From NCBI RefSeq assembly GCF_042683665.1, contig NZ_JBHUOO010000042.1: 64,000 bases of DNA; one strand, written 5' to 3'. Below the pieces are notes generated by a model. It was not told the origin of the DNA. It worked only from the letters and a program-made list of their open reading frames with translations, and ran no database searches. This document shows positions 44,390 through 53,687 of this stretch, piece by piece. Origin of the DNA: Leeuwenhoekiella polynyae. GTDB taxonomy: Bacteria > Bacteroidota > Bacteroidia > Flavobacteriales > Flavobacteriaceae. The position numbers and the translations under genes are program-made. The stretch's first letter is position 1. Each line of letters starts with the position of its first letter.

Positions 44390-44851
44390 TTAAGCTATTT
44401 TTTCTGCAGCGTCTGCTACAGCTTTTTCTATACGGTTATAAGATGCGCAACGACAGAGATTACCACTCATCGCATTGCGTATTTCAGATTGTGAAGGAGC
44501 AGCATTGCTGTTTAAAAAAGATGCAGCAGTCATAATTTGACCAGCCTGGCAATATCCGCATTGCGGTACATCATGCTCTTTCCATGCGACCTGAACAGGA
44601 TGCGTACCATCTTCAGAAAGTCCTTCTATTGTTGTGATTTTTGCTTCTTCCAGTGAGCTAATTTGAAGTAGACAACTGCGTGTTGCAGTGCCATCAATAT
44701 GAACTGTGCAGGCTCCACATTGACCTATTCCACAGCCAAATTTTGTTCCTACTAAGTTTAATTCATCTCTTAAAACCCATAATAACGGAGTGTCTGATTC
44801 GGCTTCGACACTTAGGGATTTACCGTTCACCATTAAATTATATACCGGCAT
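44390..44851 (-). CDS. 2Fe-2S subunit of the molybdenum hydroxylase (IorA-like)
   Basis: Electron-transfer subunit with two 2Fe-2S clusters. The 153-residue protein has the plant-type ferredoxin motif GTKFGCGIGQCGACTVHIDG (about 37-56) and the second cluster motifs CGYCQAGQIM and GNLCRCASYNRI. It is the first gene of the two-gene operon, 11 bp before the large subunit. No FAD subunit is present, as expected for the IorAB type, which passes electrons to a cytochrome or a quinone. Confidence 0.95.
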   Translation of the reverse strand: MPVYNLMVNGKSLSVEAESDTPLLWVLRDELNLVGTKFGCGIGQCGACTVHIDGTATRSCLLQISSLEEAKITTIEGLSEDGTHPVQVAWKEHDVPQCGYCQAGQIMTAASFLNSNAAPSQSEIRNAMSGNLCRCASYNRIEKAVADAAEKIA

Positions 44852-44999
44852 AGCACTATTCTTTTTGTTTGTGTTAAGTTAATGAAATCTTAAGATATTC
44901 TATTTGACAGTTTCTTATTTATACCCGTTCAAAAAAGGACTTTGTATGCATCGCAATATATGCAGGTATTTATTTAGTTTTAAGCGGTTAAAAAAATCA

Positions 45000-45581
45000 A
45001 TGAAAAAAACAGCAATACTTATACTTGCCGCAGGAAATTCTACCAGAATGGGAGAAGCGAAGCAATTATTGCCTTATGGAACTAAAACTCTATTAGAACA
45101 CGCAATAGTACAAGCTAAAAATTCAATAGCTGAACAGATTTTTTGTGTGCTGGGAGCAAATGCTGAAACAATAGAGAAAACTATTAATAGTGATCTGGTC
45201 TTCATTCATAATAAAAGTTGGCAAGATGGTTTGAGCAGCAGTATTGCTTGTGGGGTTGAAAAGGTTAGGTTGATGGGTTTTGATGCTATATTAGTTATGC
45301 TTGCGGATCAACCTAAAATAGATACCGCTTATTTGAATCTGCTTATTGAAACTTCAGTAGAATATAAAACCAAATGTGTTGCTTCAGATTATGGAACTAG
45401 AAATGGAGTTCCGGCAGTTTTTCCGAAGACTTATTTTAAAGAACTCTTGAATCTAAAAGGAGATCAGGGAGCTAAAAATTTATTGAATGCGACTGATGAA
45501 AAGATAATCGCTCTGGATGCTCAAGATAAAATACAGGATATAGATACTCCTGAAGATTATGCCCGTTTGCTGAAAAAATAA
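45000..45581 (+). CDS. Molybdenum cofactor nucleotidyltransferase, MocA-like
   Basis: A 193-residue NTP-transferase fold protein. It has LILAAGNSTRMGEAKQLLPY at the N-terminus, the DGLSSSIACGVE loop and VMLADQPKIDTAYL. These match MocA/MobA-type enzymes that attach CMP or GMP to molybdopterin. I start at the ATG at 45000; the longer frame to 44904 adds a non-conserved extension. Its location next to the molybdenum hydroxylase, on the opposite strand, suggests it serves that enzyme. It is followed 39 bp later by rpiA. Confidence 0.85.
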   Translation: MKKTAILILAAGNSTRMGEAKQLLPYGTKTLLEHAIVQAKNSIAEQIFCVLGANAETIEKTINSDLVFIHNKSWQDGLSSSIACGVEKVRLMGFDAILVMLADQPKIDTAYLNLLIETSVEYKTKCVASDYGTRNGVPAVFPKTYFKELLNLKGDQGAKNLLNATDEKIIALDAQDKIQDIDTPEDYARLLKK

Positions 45582-45620
45582 ACTTATTTTTAAACGCTAA
45601 ACCACCATAAGTTTAAAATA

Positions 45621-46298
45621 ATGACTGCTGATCAGGAAAAAAAACAAGCAGCGCTAGAAGCTGTAAAATACATAAAAAACAATATGGTTGTGGGCCTTGG
45701 TACGGGTTCTACGGCTAAGTATATGATAGAAGCCGTAGGTAAACTAGTCGCTGAAGGAATGAATCTGACTTGCGTTCCATCTTCTGACGCTACCGAAAAG
45801 TTGGCAAAAGAATTGGGTATAAAAATCGTCGCCCTCGATGCGATTGATAAAATTGACGTTACCATTGACGGTGCCGATGAATTTGACGGAAAATTTCAAC
45901 TGATCAAAGGTGGAGGAGGAGCTTTGCTTCGCGAAAAGATTCTTGCCTGGAATACTAAATTCAACATCATTATCGCAGACAATAGTAAAGACGTACAGAA
46001 GTTGGGAGCTTTTAAACTTCCAGTTGAAGTCATTCCGTTTGCAACCAAACAAATCTTAGCTTATTTAGAAGCCGAAGGATTACAACCCGTACAGCGTATG
46101 CAAGGAGATGACCCGTATCGTACAGATGAGAACAACACTATTTTAGATGTTGATATTTCGGGAGTTGATGATCTTCAAGGTCTAGAGATTCAATTATTAA
46201 AAGTTCCAGGAATCGTAGAAACCGGACTTTTCTTAGACACAACCAGCCTGATCATTGTAGGTAAAGAAGGCGGACCGGAAGTTAAGGAGCGTAACTAG
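45621..46298 (+). CDS. rpiA: Ribose-5-phosphate isomerase A
   Basis: Interconverts ribose-5-phosphate and ribulose-5-phosphate in the pentose phosphate pathway. The 225-residue protein has VVGLGTGSTAKYMIEAVG, TIDGADEFDGKFQLIKGGGG with ALLREKI following, and the C-terminal VPGIVETGLFL. Asp, Glu and Lys of the DGADE and KGGGGA motifs form the active site. A terminator lies 16 bp downstream. Confidence 0.97.
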   Translation: MTADQEKKQAALEAVKYIKNNMVVGLGTGSTAKYMIEAVGKLVAEGMNLTCVPSSDATEKLAKELGIKIVALDAIDKIDVTIDGADEFDGKFQLIKGGGGALLREKILAWNTKFNIIIADNSKDVQKLGAFKLPVEVIPFATKQILAYLEAEGLQPVQRMQGDDPYRTDENNTILDVDISGVDDLQGLEIQLLKVPGIVETGLFLDTTSLIIVGKEGGPEVKERN

Positions 46299-46313
46299 AT
46301 CACGATAAAACAC

Positions 46314-46345
46314 AAAAAAGCTATCAAGATTTTGATAGCTTTTTT
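46314..46345. terminator. Bidirectional terminator
   Basis: A 14-bp stem AAAAAAGCTATCAA/TTGATAGCTTTTTT with loop GATT, between rpiA and the convergent SDR gene. The A and T runs suit both strands. Confidence 0.92.
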
Positions 46346-46362
46346 GTATGTTTTTTTGATGC

Positions 46363-47250
46363 TTACCCGTAAACTTGATCCAATAAATCAGATACAGGTT
46401 TTGGTTTTCTACCCAATAATACTTCAAGATCATTAGATTCTGAATTGAATTCTCCGGCAGCAATTCCTAGTGAGAAAACGAGCATCATTCCTATTGCTTC
46501 TTCAGGAACACCGTATGAAACCATCGTAGATTTAAAGGTTTCAGCATCTGGAGAAATAAATTCAATTTCTTCACTAGTAATCGTACTTAGGATCGAAGCG
46601 ATCTCTTTAAAATCAATAGCTTTTGGTCCGTCTAACGTGTAAACTCTATTGGTGTGATTTTTATAATTCTTTAGCACAATCATACCGGCTTCGGCCAGAT
46701 CATCTCGCAATGCGAATCCTGTTTTTCCTGTTTCGGTAGGAAGAAATATTGTTCTAGATCCTAATAATGCTTCTTTATCTCCAAGAAACATCGGTAAGAC
46801 TTCAGCATATAAATTATGTCTTAGGATGGTGTAATCAAGACCAGATTCTTTCAACCAATTTTCGGTTTTGATGTGCGCATCCATAACCATAGCAACAGGA
46901 GAATCTTTTGAATCATCTTTTCTGCCGGCACTGGTATAAACCACATGTTTTACCGCAGCTTCTTTTGCTGCTTCAACAACATTTTTATGTTGCGGTTCAC
47001 GTGACGGTATATCACTTCCCGAAACAAAATAAAGCGCATCAATGTTTTTAAAAGCGGCTACAAGTGCTTCTTTATTATCATAATCAGCCACTCTCAATTC
47101 ATAGCCTTTTTCCTTATATGATTTGGCTTTTTCGCTTTCGGCATCACGAATTAATACTGCTATTTCTGATGTATCAACACTTTTTGATAAATGTTTTAGT
47201 GCGCTGCTTCCTAGTCCGCCGGTTGCACCGGTAATTAAATAAGTACTCAT
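46363..47250 (-). CDS. NmrA-like/SDR family NAD(P)-binding oxidoreductase
   Basis: A 295-residue atypical short-chain dehydrogenase. The Rossmann motif is TYLITGATGGLGSSALKHL, followed by ALYFVSGSDIPSREPQHKNV and KHVVYTSAGRKDDSKDSPVA. The family includes QorB-type quinone reductases and NmrA-like redox sensors; Tyr and Lys of classical SDRs are not clearly placed. The divergent HxlR regulator gene and the inverted repeat between them suggest control by electrophile or quinone stress. Confidence 0.88.
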   Translation of the reverse strand: MSTYLITGATGGLGSSALKHLSKSVDTSEIAVLIRDAESEKAKSYKEKGYELRVADYDNKEALVAAFKNIDALYFVSGSDIPSREPQHKNVVEAAKEAAVKHVVYTSAGRKDDSKDSPVAMVMDAHIKTENWLKESGLDYTILRHNLYAEVLPMFLGDKEALLGSRTIFLPTETGKTGFALRDDLAEAGMIVLKNYKNHTNRVYTLDGPKAIDFKEIASILSTITSEEIEFISPDAETFKSTMVSYGVPEEAIGMMLVFSLGIAAGEFNSESNDLEVLLGRKPKPVSDLLDQVYG

Positions 47251-47274
47251 TATTTTATATTTTTAGTTATTAGC

Positions 47275-47291
47275 TTACTTTTGGTAAGTAA
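47275..47291. promoter_or_regulatory. Candidate HxlR operator
   Basis: An inverted repeat TTACTT-N5-AAGTAA in the divergent region between the SDR and HxlR genes. A second, GAGCT-N11-AGCTC, lies at 47320-47340. Such TACTT-spacer-AAGTA sites are typical of HxlR/YodB-family regulators. Binding is inferred from position. Confidence 0.6.
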
Positions 47292-47382
47292 AGGTAATTA
47301 CTAGAGTTGACGTTTGGAAGAGCTTACTAAAATGTAGCTCACTTACGTTGAGGTTAGTTTAGTTGAAAATCAGTCAATTAAA

Positions 47383-47748
47383 ATGGAAAATAATTTAGAA
47401 AAATATGCAGATGTGGCAAATTGTCCGGTGCGCAATGTGCTTGACCGTTTTGGAGATAAGTGGTCAACGCTTGTTTTACTATTGCTTGATGAAGCTGCTG
47501 TAATGCGTTTTAATGAATTACACAAAGCAATTAATGGCATCTCACAGAAAATGCTCGCTGTGACGCTTAAAACACTCGAAGCAGATGGTTTAATAATCAG
47601 AACTCAATACCCTGAAATTCCACCGAGGGTGGAATACAAATTGAGCAAACGTGGTGCATCACTTTTGCCGCATATTCAAAATCTGGTGCAATGGGCGAAT
47701 ACTAATTTTGATGCTATTGAAGAATCGAGAGCGTCTTATAAACGCTAA
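47383..47748 (+). CDS. HxlR family winged-helix transcriptional regulator
   Basis: A 121-residue DNA-binding protein. The conserved CPVRNVLDRFGDKWSTLVLL region contains Cys14 near the N-terminus, the residue used for redox or electrophile sensing in YodB/HypR relatives. The winged helix includes LHKAINGISQKMLAVTLKTL and DGLIIRTQYPEIPPRVEYKL. It diverges from the SDR gene that it probably controls. Its stop codon lies within the left arm of the terminator hairpin. Confidence 0.93.
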   Translation: MENNLEKYADVANCPVRNVLDRFGDKWSTLVLLLLDEAAVMRFNELHKAINGISQKMLAVTLKTLEADGLIIRTQYPEIPPRVEYKLSKRGASLLPHIQNLVQWANTNFDAIEESRASYKR

Positions 47749-47782
47749 AAAGCTCAAAAGAAAATTCTTTTGAGCTTTTTAG
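47745..47782. terminator. Bidirectional terminator overlapping the HxlR stop
   Basis: A perfect 16-bp stem CTAAAAAGCTCAAAAG/CTTTTGAGCTTTTTAG with a six-base loop. The TAA stop of the HxlR gene (47746-47748) is inside the left arm. It also lies downstream of the convergent rhodanese gene. Confidence 0.92.
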
Positions 47783-47803
47783 TGAATTTGGTTTAATAAA
47801 AAA

Positions 47804-48187
47804 TTAGTCTTCGGGTTGCTTCTCAGCCGTCCAGTTGAGATAGCCGCCTTCTAGATCATAAATCTTGGTAAAACCTGAATCTTGCATAATTTGCGCAGCT
47901 TTGCCGCTGCGATTGCCTGATCTGCAATAAATATAGACCGGTTTTGATTTATCTAATTTTTCGATTTCTGTATTGAAACTTTCCGGCGCTAAAACATTGA
48001 TATTTTGCGCATCTTCAATTTTTCCGACTTCAAATTCTTCCGGTCTCCTCACATCGATTAGAACCACTTGTTTCGATTTTAAACTATCAGCAAAACTCAC
48101 TTTATCTAAGATCTGATGTTTAGAGTCCTGAGCTTTTATTTGAAAGCTAAATAATGAGATTAAAATTAAAGAGAAAGCTAATTTCAT
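47804..48187 (-). CDS. Periplasmic single-domain rhodanese
   Basis: A 127-residue exported sulfurtransferase-like protein. It has a signal peptide (LAFSLILISLFSFQIKAQ) and one rhodanese domain with VVLIDVRRPEEFEVGKIEDA and active-site Cys in YIYCRSGNRSGKAAQIM. It starts 3 bp after the stop of the metallo-beta-lactamase/rhodanese gene, so the two form an operon that likely handles persulfide or thiosulfate sulfur. Confidence 0.92.
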   Translation of the reverse strand: MKLAFSLILISLFSFQIKAQDSKHQILDKVSFADSLKSKQVVLIDVRRPEEFEVGKIEDAQNINVLAPESFNTEIEKLDKSKPVYIYCRSGNRSGKAAQIMQDSGFTKIYDLEGGYLNWTAEKQPED

Positions 48188-48190
48188 ATT

Positions 48191-49609
48191 CTAGCTTTTA
48201 AGAGTTGATGGGCAAACAAAGCTTGTTCTGGGAAGCTCAGTTTCCTTGATAGCTTTATAACCACCTTGTACATCAATAAGATTATGAATTCCACGACTTT
48301 TTAAAATACTTGATGCGATCATACTGCGGTAGCCGCCGGCGCAATGCACATAAAAATCTTCTTTGTCGGGGAAGTCACTTAGATGTTTGTTGATATAATC
48401 CAGCGGAGTGCTTTTAGCTACTTCAAGATGTTCAGATTCAAATTCTCCGGGCTTACGCACATCAAAAACAGGAGTATCTTTATCAGCAATCACTGCTTTT
48501 TCCATCTCACTTGCAGGGACAGATTTAACCGAGTCGGTTTGTTTTCCTGCAGCTTCCCAGGCTTTAAAGCCACCTTGTAAATACCCTATAGTACCATCAA
48601 AACCTACACGAGATAGACGGGTAATGGTTTCTTCTTCGCGTCCTTCATCAGCAACCAATAAAATGGGTTGCTCTGTATCGGCGATAAGTGCTCCTACCCA
48701 AGGTGCAAAACCACCGTCTATACCAATAAAAATAGATCTCGGAATATGTCCCTTTGCAAAATTTCCTGCTTTACGCACATCAAGAATAACGGCACCGGTT
48801 TCATTTGCAGCAGTTTCAAAAGCATCTGGTGATAAAGCCTGTGTACCGCGTTCTATAACTTCATCAATATCATCGTAGCCTTCTTTGTTCATTTTTACAT
48901 TCAATGGAAAATAGGAGGGAGGCGGTAACAAACCATCTGTTACCTCTTTGATAAATTCGTCTTTAGTCATATCAGCGCGTAACGCATAATTTGTTTTTTT
49001 CTGATTCCCCAGCGTATCAACCGTTTCTTTGCTCATATTTTTTCCGCAGGCAGATCCCGCTCCGTGTGCAGGATAAACGATCACATCATCAGCTAAAGGC
49101 ATGATCTTTTCGCGTAAGCTGCCGTATAAATAACCGGCAAGATCTTCTTGTGTAAGTTCTTTAGCTTTTTGGGCCAAATCTGGCCTACCTACATCTCCAA
49201 GGAATAAGGTGTCCCCACTAAAAATCGCGTGATCCTTTCCATTTTCATCAATAAGTAAATAGGTTGTGCTCTCCATCGTATGTCCTGGAGTGTGCAACAC
49301 TTTTATGATAATTTTCCCCAACTTAAACTCCTGATTATCTTTAGCGATAATCGCTTCAAAAGAAGGGTTTGCTTTAGGGCCGTAAACAATAGAAGCACCA
49401 GTTTCTTTAGCTAATGTCACGTGACCACTCACAAAATCTGCGTGAAAATGCGTCTCAAAAATATATTTGATGTTTGCATTGTCAGCAGCGGCGCGATCCA
49501 TGTAAGGTTTTACTTCACGTAATGGGTCAATAACTGCAACTTCGCCTTCGCTTTCTATATAATAAGCTCCCTGAGCTAAACAACCGGTATATATCTGTTC
49601 TATATTCAT
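48191..49609 (-). CDS. Metallo-beta-lactamase fold persulfide dioxygenase-like protein with two rhodanese domains
   Basis: A 472-residue cytoplasmic protein. The MBL domain (about 1-250) has THFHADFVSGH, HTPGHTMESTTYL, FSGDTLFLGDVGRPDL and VYPAHGAGSACGK, as in ETHE1-like persulfide dioxygenases and flavobacterial homologues. Two rhodanese domains follow. The first (about 265-355) lacks the active Cys (LLVADEGREEE). The second (about 370-465) has it in FYVHCAGGYRSM. It probably oxidises or transfers persulfide sulfur with the periplasmic rhodanese encoded next. Confidence 0.92.
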   Translation of the reverse strand: MNIEQIYTGCLAQGAYYIESEGEVAVIDPLREVKPYMDRAAADNANIKYIFETHFHADFVSGHVTLAKETGASIVYGPKANPSFEAIIAKDNQEFKLGKIIIKVLHTPGHTMESTTYLLIDENGKDHAIFSGDTLFLGDVGRPDLAQKAKELTQEDLAGYLYGSLREKIMPLADDVIVYPAHGAGSACGKNMSKETVDTLGNQKKTNYALRADMTKDEFIKEVTDGLLPPPSYFPLNVKMNKEGYDDIDEVIERGTQALSPDAFETAANETGAVILDVRKAGNFAKGHIPRSIFIGIDGGFAPWVGALIADTEQPILLVADEGREEETITRLSRVGFDGTIGYLQGGFKAWEAAGKQTDSVKSVPASEMEKAVIADKDTPVFDVRKPGEFESEHLEVAKSTPLDYINKHLSDFPDKEDFYVHCAGGYRSMIASSILKSRGIHNLIDVQGGYKAIKETELPRTSFVCPSTLKS

Positions 49610-49734
49610 AATTCTAGATTTAATCGCCCTTAAAATTGAAAAATTAAGACTTACCTCAAAATGATTTAATAAATAATCGAGATTTAAATGCTTTAACGCT
49701 TTTCTCGAAGTAAAAATCTATTTCCATATTAATT

Positions 49735-49765
49735 CCTTGTGGGCTTTCCCCAAGGTAATTTACTC
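49735..49765. repeat. Dispersed hairpin repeat, copy B
   Basis: CCTTGTGGGCTTTCCCCAAGG followed by TAATTTACTC, the shorter relative of the elements at 18532-18631 and 56801-56870. It lies in the gap between the MBL/rhodanese gene and the large metallophosphoesterase gene. The hairpin arms keep pairing through compensatory changes relative to copy A. Confidence 0.62.
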
Positions 49766-49823
49766 AACAAAGATAAGACACCTTAAGCAGTGTAGCGGTA
49801 ACAGAAGTTACATAGATAAATGA

Positions 49824-52800
49824 TTAAACACCAAATTTTACAGCAAACTGAAAACGGCCACCTTCATCTCCGGTGAAATAACCCAGGCTGCTGCTAAAGA
49901 ATCCACCCATACTAAAATTGAGTCCGCCACCATAACTATTATGCCACACTTTTGAGGATTCTTCATTAAGCCAAATTCTACCCACATCATAGCCGGCAAA
50001 AATGTTAGAACGTATCGGGAAAATAGCAGTTTTTAAAGGGTTGAATTGATATAAAATATCTGCGGAAGCACGAAGCGCCTGATCACCGGTAAACCTTCCT
50101 AAACGATAACTTCTCAAACCAGAATTACCACCTAATTGAGCTGCCTGATAAAATGGAATTGTGTTACCAACTCGCAACTGACCGTCAATTTGTGTTTTTA
50201 AAACCAGATCTCGAGAACTGTCTATTGCGTTCCAAAATGTGATTTTTGGATCTGCAGCAAAAACGGTTTGGGAGTTATTCAAATCATCACTGTAAAAGCC
50301 TGAAGCTTCAAAAAGCATTCCTCTTGTAGGAAATTTTGAGTCATCAATACTTCTGTAGGAATAAATTGCTTTTAGAGTTAAATATTGATTGTTATTCAGT
50401 TGGTTGTAGTTTTTTATTTGAAGTGAAGAATCAAGTTGATAATTTTGATAAACAAGATCTGTTTGAAATGAACTGCCGTATTCTCCGTTATAATACACAC
50501 CGGTTCCTGCTTCAAATTTCTGCATATTGATGCGGTTCACGTCAAAATTTGATGCTGTATTCGTTGTCTCATTCCCATAACCAAAAAAGTTTTCGGTGTA
50601 GTTATTTGTGGTCGCAAGACCCGAAATTTTAAAATTCCACTCTGGGAAAATATTTGCAAAATGCATTTCTGATTTAAATATCGCAGCTTGTGTCAATGAA
50701 AAATATTGAGCATCCAAAACAAATTGAGAAGTAAACGGGTTGCGTTCAAAGCCTAATTTTTGACGAGCAAAACGTAGATGAGGTGCTACTCCCCAATCAG
50801 GATTATAAGGCAATTCTAAACCTATTTTTTTAGCTTCATCAGGAAGGCGTTCTGAGTCATAAATATGATTTTCATAAACGCTGCTAAAGTGTAAACGAGC
50901 CCCATTATTTTCTTCAATTTTATTACCATTGGGTTGATCGTAAACTGATAGATTATTTCCATTTTTTAGGTCATAAGTATCATCATCCTGACCACCGGCA
51001 ATAACTAGTTTAATTTTTGATTTGGCCGTACCTGATGTTGTAAAAACATCATCATCATCTAGACCGTAAATCCAGATTTCTTTTGTTTCTTCTGGGGTAA
51101 ATACGCGGTCAAAAAGCAAAGCGCCATCCTCACCATCTTTTATACGAAAAGCCTTAATTAGAGTCGTACCGTCGTCATTTCTGGTTATGTAGAAGTGATC
51201 GTCTTTATCGGTTCCTTTTAAGGTTTGAAACCTGATATAATATTTATAATAACGTTCAACTATATCTTTTAAATTTGCTTTTCGCGCGAGCAGATCCTGT
51301 TGTAATAGTTTCCAATCTTCATTTTGAATTTCTACAGGCATCTCACTAAATGCTTTATTTACAACTTCTGGAGTAATGTTTTTCTGAAGATAATCAACGG
51401 CATCAAACCAGTCTTGTTTAGTTGTTTTCTGAAGCACAGCGCGATCAAGATTAATCGCACTCTCGCTAAACTTTTCTATAAACTCAATGTCAGGTCCATA
51501 GTTGCCAAGTTCACGGGTGCTTACCATAAATTTCTGCATCGTTTTTATGATCTTCCCGTCAAACTTAGAAAATACCTGATCACGATCTCTAGGAATGGCA
51601 ATATAGGTATATACATCATCTGCATCTTTACGCTCTGCCCAGCGCCATTGATCTTCGTGACGATCCCAGTCACCAACAAGCATATCAAAGACTCGCGCTC
51701 TGATATATTCATCCTCGGCAATTTGATTTTTTTCATCCTCGCGAATCTTTTCAAAAAGATCTGCAGTACTTTCTACATCTTCATTAAAACCAAACATATG
51801 CGAACCATTGAAGTCTTCATCGGGCTTCTCTACAATCATATAGAGGCGATCTCCGTGCGTTTTGTTGAAATCACCCAGTGTTTTTTGTTTAGGCACATAA
51901 AACACTTTAGGATGGGTGTGGTTGAGATCTGCCGCTCCGGCTAATCTTGGTATGGCAAAAGCACCATAGGGATGAGAAGCTGTATAAAAATCCTCAATAA
52001 TTCTTACAGGTAGCGTACCTTCAAAATATTCCTGGGCGTCTAAGTCATCGTATCCTGATGATTTTAAAAATGCTAGGGGATCTTTTGCCAAGGCACGCAT
52101 ATTATACTCGCGGTCATCACCATCAACCAGTCGCAAAGACTGCGTTTGATTGCCACCACCGGCACGTTCTACTGTTAGACCGCCATATAGCGTATCTAAA
52201 AGCACTGTTGGTGCATCTATATCTAAACCGTATAAATAACGGTAATGCTTTCCCCATTTTTTTTCATATCCCGGAGTGACTTCAACAAGTTCTTTGGGGT
52301 AGATACTCGATTTTTTTGACTGGGGAATGTTTTTAGGTAAAGAATCTAACGGATAAGGCTCAGGCCTAGAATAGCTTTCTTTAGAGAAGCTTACCGAAAG
52401 TCTGTTGTTTTTGTCTAAACTGTAAAAGTGAACGGTAGACGAACCATCTTCAAACAGTCTTAACTCTGAAAACCCCGGTTTAACTGAAGCAAAAAGTCCG
52501 TCTTTTCCTAGACGTGCATATTCAGTTTTACTACCGGTACCCGATATGATCTGGCGAATATTTCCGTTTTCAATATATTGCATTGAGCGCTCGTGAGCAG
52601 AGAGTACAAATAAGCGTGGCAAGCCAATAGCCATAGTTTTGATCTCACTCATCAGCTCATTCATCAACGGGTTAAACTGATCTTGCTTAGAAATTCCACC
52701 TTGTGTTCTTGCAAAGCCCCATAAAAAACCGGCTATGGGCACATACGCATTTTCTAAAGATGGCCTGTAAAATGCACGCGTACTCATCTCACCACCATAA

Positions 52801-53492
52801 ATTCCGTTAGAAAAAAGAGGGTGATGCATCACGAGTAACACGTTTTTGTGTCGTGCTTTACGCGCTTCATCTTTAAGCAAGGTTAAGAATTGTTTACGTG
52901 TTTTTATGGCACATTTATCATTAAAACCTTCGTGTTTGCTCCAGTCTTCAATATACCATTGAGAGTCTATGATGATGATTTCAGTTTCTTTGTCAACTGT
53001 TATGGTTTCAATAGGGCAGCCATTTTCAGGTTGAAAATGATTGTCTTTCCCCATCTTTTCTTCGATATAATCTTCAATGTTTTCAAGACCTTTTAGGCCT
53101 TCATCATTCCAGTCGTTTTCCCCCGGAATAATCAGCGTTTTTCCTTTAAAATCTTTAACGAGCTGTACGATGTGCTTTAGCTGTTGTTCGTTATTGTCTT
53201 TGGTTAATTTATTAGCATACACATTATCACCCAAGATCATCAGGTAATCATCCTTTTTTGCAATTTTATTCTGCAAGCTATCAAAAGCTTGAATCAGCGC
53301 ATTATTAGGTCCGTTTTTACCAGAACCCAGATTACCCAAGAGAAAAACACTTCTATAGTTTGAAGTGTCACTATTTATTTGATTTAAAATATGCTTTTGA
53401 TCTCGGTATTGGGTGCGTTTACTGGCACAGGAGTATAAGAATAATAACGTTAAAACTAGTGATAAACAAGATTGTAATTTTTGCTTTTGCAT
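49824..53492 (-). CDS. Large lipoprotein: metallophosphoesterase-like domain, kinase-like middle region, outer-membrane barrel
   Basis: A 1222-residue protein from the ATG at 53492, with lipobox LFLYSCASK (Cys22). Residues about 45-340 form a calcineurin-like phosphoesterase: LGDNVYA, PGENDWNDEG, MHHPLFSNG, SAHERSMQYI. The first metal motif reads LLGNLGSG, with Asn where Asp is usual. The middle (about 420-690) has a Gly-rich strand VERAGGGNQTQSLRL, then VGDWDRHEDQWRW and IPRDRDQVF, like catalytic and metal loops of distant kinase folds. The C-terminal 340 residues are an Omp85/surface-antigen-type barrel (LGGNSGLRSYRLGRFTG) ending FQFAVKFGV. The domains are seen; the kinase reading is inference. 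Confidence 0.82.
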   Translation of the reverse strand: MQKQKLQSCLSLVLTLLFLYSCASKRTQYRDQKHILNQINSDTSNYRSVFLLGNLGSGKNGPNNALIQAFDSLQNKIAKKDDYLMILGDNVYANKLTKDNNEQQLKHIVQLVKDFKGKTLIIPGENDWNDEGLKGLENIEDYIEEKMGKDNHFQPENGCPIETITVDKETEIIIIDSQWYIEDWSKHEGFNDKCAIKTRKQFLTLLKDEARKARHKNVLLVMHHPLFSNGIYGGEMSTRAFYRPSLENAYVPIAGFLWGFARTQGGISKQDQFNPLMNELMSEIKTMAIGLPRLFVLSAHERSMQYIENGNIRQIISGTGSKTEYARLGKDGLFASVKPGFSELRLFEDGSSTVHFYSLDKNNRLSVSFSKESYSRPEPYPLDSLPKNIPQSKKSSIYPKELVEVTPGYEKKWGKHYRYLYGLDIDAPTVLLDTLYGGLTVERAGGGNQTQSLRLVDGDDREYNMRALAKDPLAFLKSSGYDDLDAQEYFEGTLPVRIIEDFYTASHPYGAFAIPRLAGAADLNHTHPKVFYVPKQKTLGDFNKTHGDRLYMIVEKPDEDFNGSHMFGFNEDVESTADLFEKIREDEKNQIAEDEYIRARVFDMLVGDWDRHEDQWRWAERKDADDVYTYIAIPRDRDQVFSKFDGKIIKTMQKFMVSTRELGNYGPDIEFIEKFSESAINLDRAVLQKTTKQDWFDAVDYLQKNITPEVVNKAFSEMPVEIQNEDWKLLQQDLLARKANLKDIVERYYKYYIRFQTLKGTDKDDHFYITRNDDGTTLIKAFRIKDGEDGALLFDRVFTPEETKEIWIYGLDDDDVFTTSGTAKSKIKLVIAGGQDDDTYDLKNGNNLSVYDQPNGNKIEENNGARLHFSSVYENHIYDSERLPDEAKKIGLELPYNPDWGVAPHLRFARQKLGFERNPFTSQFVLDAQYFSLTQAAIFKSEMHFANIFPEWNFKISGLATTNNYTENFFGYGNETTNTASNFDVNRINMQKFEAGTGVYYNGEYGSSFQTDLVYQNYQLDSSLQIKNYNQLNNNQYLTLKAIYSYRSIDDSKFPTRGMLFEASGFYSDDLNNSQTVFAADPKITFWNAIDSSRDLVLKTQIDGQLRVGNTIPFYQAAQLGGNSGLRSYRLGRFTGDQALRASADILYQFNPLKTAIFPIRSNIFAGYDVGRIWLNEESSKVWHNSYGGGLNFSMGGFFSSSLGYFTGDEGGRFQFAVKFGV

Positions 53493-53687
53493 TAATAGGG
53501 GTGTAGGTTGTAAAAGCAAAAATATTAAATCTCTGGCGTGTCAAAAGTTTTTGTATGATTGTTAACGTTCTCACCTCTAGATAATCAATTTACAGTTGGG
53601 TATCAAAATTTTACAACTGAGTAAATCTCTTTCTATAAAAAAACTATCTATTCTAATCTTTGAAGCATCTAATCAAAAATCAACAGT

